From Rhizobium sp. EC-SD404 (GTDB lineage Bacteria > Pseudomonadota > Alphaproteobacteria > Rhizobiales > Rhizobiaceae): DNA of 64,000 bases. The position numbers and the translations under genes were made by a program. The stretch is taken from positions 372,001-436,000 of the forward strand of contig NZ_LR701459.1 in assembly GCF_902498825.1 (NCBI RefSeq). Reading direction: 5' to 3'. Shown one piece after another: positions 63,281 through 64,000 of this stretch (position 1 is the stretch's first letter; every line of letters starts with the position of its first letter). Below the pieces are notes generated by a model, which ran no database searches, was not told the origin of the DNA, and saw nothing but the letters and a program-made list of their open reading frames with translations.

Positions 63281-64000
63281 ATGACCCGATCCTGGGCTCC
63301 GGTGCGTTTCGTCCGGCAGAGGTTTACACAATCCCTCTGGCGGCAAGTCGTTGGCTTTTCCGGGTATTTCGATCGCGACTGGTATTTGCTCGCCTATCCC
63401 GATGTGTTGCGCACTGGTCGGGATCCACTCGATCATTTTTTGAGGCATGGCTGCGAGGGACGCTCACCCGGACCGCGTTTCGATGCAGCCGCCTACCTCG
63501 CGCGTTACGAAGTGTCTGGAAATCCGCTCGTTCATTATCTGGTGCACGGCCGCCGCAAGGGTTTTGAGGTTCGGCCCACTGCACCGAGCGAGGCCGATCG
63601 GGTCATCGCGTGCGGTTTCTTCGATCCGGACTTCTATCTGGAGACCTATCCGGACGTTCGGCGGGCAAATTATCCGCCCCTTCTTCACTACATGCTGCAC
63701 GGTGCGTTGGAAGGTCGCTCGCCGGGGCCGGATTTCGATGCGCAGTGGTATCTCATGCGCAATCCCGACATCGTCGGAATGCATCCTCTGCTGCATTACA
63801 TTGATTATGGCCGTTTCGAAGGGCGTAAACCGCGTCGCCCCGAGAATGCATTGCGCGTTGCACGAGAGGCCGTCGCGGGCGTCGAGGATCTCGACGTCGC
63901 ACTCTACGGCGCGGACTACTTCGCGCATGCGGATTTTCTGGAGGTAGTGGATGGAGCGGCGCACAACCGGCTCGAACGGGCTCTGACGGCTCTCGTCGAC
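63281..64000 (+). CDS. Repeat protein with F-D-x3-YL..YPDV motifs (5' part)
   Basis: Open from ATG 63281 to the window edge, 240 codons, no stop. Four repeats of about 30-38 residues begin at 30, 68, 114 and 152, each of the form FDxxxYLxxYPDV...PLxHYLxHGxxEGR (for example FDRDWYLLAYPDV, FDPDFYLETYPDV, FDAQWYLMRNPDI). Such repeats are known N-terminal to glycosyltransferases and other polysaccharide proteins in alphaproteobacteria, so a catalytic domain may follow outside the window. The real frame is the one described; overlapping frames on both strands are shadows. Confidence 0.75.
   Translation, partial: MTRSWAPVRFVRQRFTQSLWRQVVGFSGYFDRDWYLLAYPDVLRTGRDPLDHFLRHGCEGRSPGPRFDAAAYLARYEVSGNPLVHYLVHGRRKGFEVRPTAPSEADRVIACGFFDPDFYLETYPDVRRANYPPLLHYMLHGALEGRSPGPDFDAQWYLMRNPDIVGMHPLLHYIDYGRFEGRKPRRPENALRVAREAVAGVEDLDVALYGADYFAHADFLEVVDGAAHNRLERALTALVD

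Noticed and set aside
63447..63964. Open frames on both strands over the YPDV repeat gene
   Set aside because: They are out-of-frame readings; the repeat pattern is only seen in the frame starting at 63281.

Overview
The window is high-GC chromosomal DNA from an alphaproteobacterium, almost certainly Hyphomicrobiales (Rhizobiales). The evidence is gene order and family content: Omp19-like lipoprotein-zapE-mdh-sucCDAB-SDR-lpd, priA next to atpHAGDC, and rplU-rpmA-GNAT-obg-proBA-nadD-rsfS-rlmH-envC-ctpA-rppH are arrangements I know from rhizobia and brucellae. Genus cannot be fixed from the sequence alone. Most of the window is core genome. The accessory parts are roughly 18.5-30.2 kb and everything after about 55.3 kb.

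Layout. 0-4 kb: the 3' end of a GT4 glycosyltransferase, an OsmC peroxiredoxin, a periplasmic MsrA, an Omp19-type protease-inhibitor lipoprotein and ZapE. 4-14 kb: the TCA block mdh-sucC-sucD-sucA-sucB-SDR-lpdA, closed by a strong hairpin. 14-18.4 kb: a TbpB-like surface lipoprotein, a TraB/GumN protein, XerC and a PlsC-type acyltransferase. 18.5-25 kb: a TctD-type response regulator, a histidine kinase fused in one frame to a periplasmic solute-binding protein, and a tripartite tricarboxylate transporter (tctC-tctB-tctA). 25-31.4 kb: a branched-chain 2-oxoacid dehydrogenase operon (bkdA1-bkdA2-bkdB-lpdV) followed by a RecF/OLD-like ATPase. 31.5-40.3 kb: transaldolase, priA, a small membrane protein and the F1-ATPase operon atpHAGDC, ending in a textbook terminator. 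40.6-43.3 kb: tRNA-Ser(CGA), rplU with an unusual C-terminal extension, rpmA, a GNAT acetyltransferase and a DUF3833 protein. 43.4-48.1 kb: rsfS-nadD-proA-proB-obg on the minus strand, which looks like an inverted segment of the usual order. 48.3-55.3 kb: rlmH, a TadG/vWA protein, envC-like, ctpA, a divergent polysaccharide deacetylase and rppH. 55.3-64 kb: a decayed IS630-type transposase, an aromatic FAD monooxygenase with a large palindromic operator, galE, a repeat-containing coiled-coil protein, a GT2-GT4 double glycosyltransferase, a frame-split DUF2793/beta-helix protein and a partial protein built of WYL-YPDV repeats.

How the genes fit together. The first half is centred on central carbon flow: a complete set for 2-oxoglutarate to succinate plus malate dehydrogenase, a citrate/tricarboxylate-type uptake system with its own two-component control, and a second 2-oxoacid dehydrogenase complex with a dedicated E3 for branched-chain keto acids. 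The middle holds energy conservation, replication restart and ribosome genes. The right end is a cell-surface polysaccharide region: UDP-galactose supply, glycosyltransferases and large surface-type proteins.

Most interesting: the histidine kinase-binding protein fusion (19228-21705), the inverted obg-rsfS block, the split DUF2793/beta-helix gene, the 34-bp palindrome at 57573-57606, and the four-repeat protein running off the right edge.
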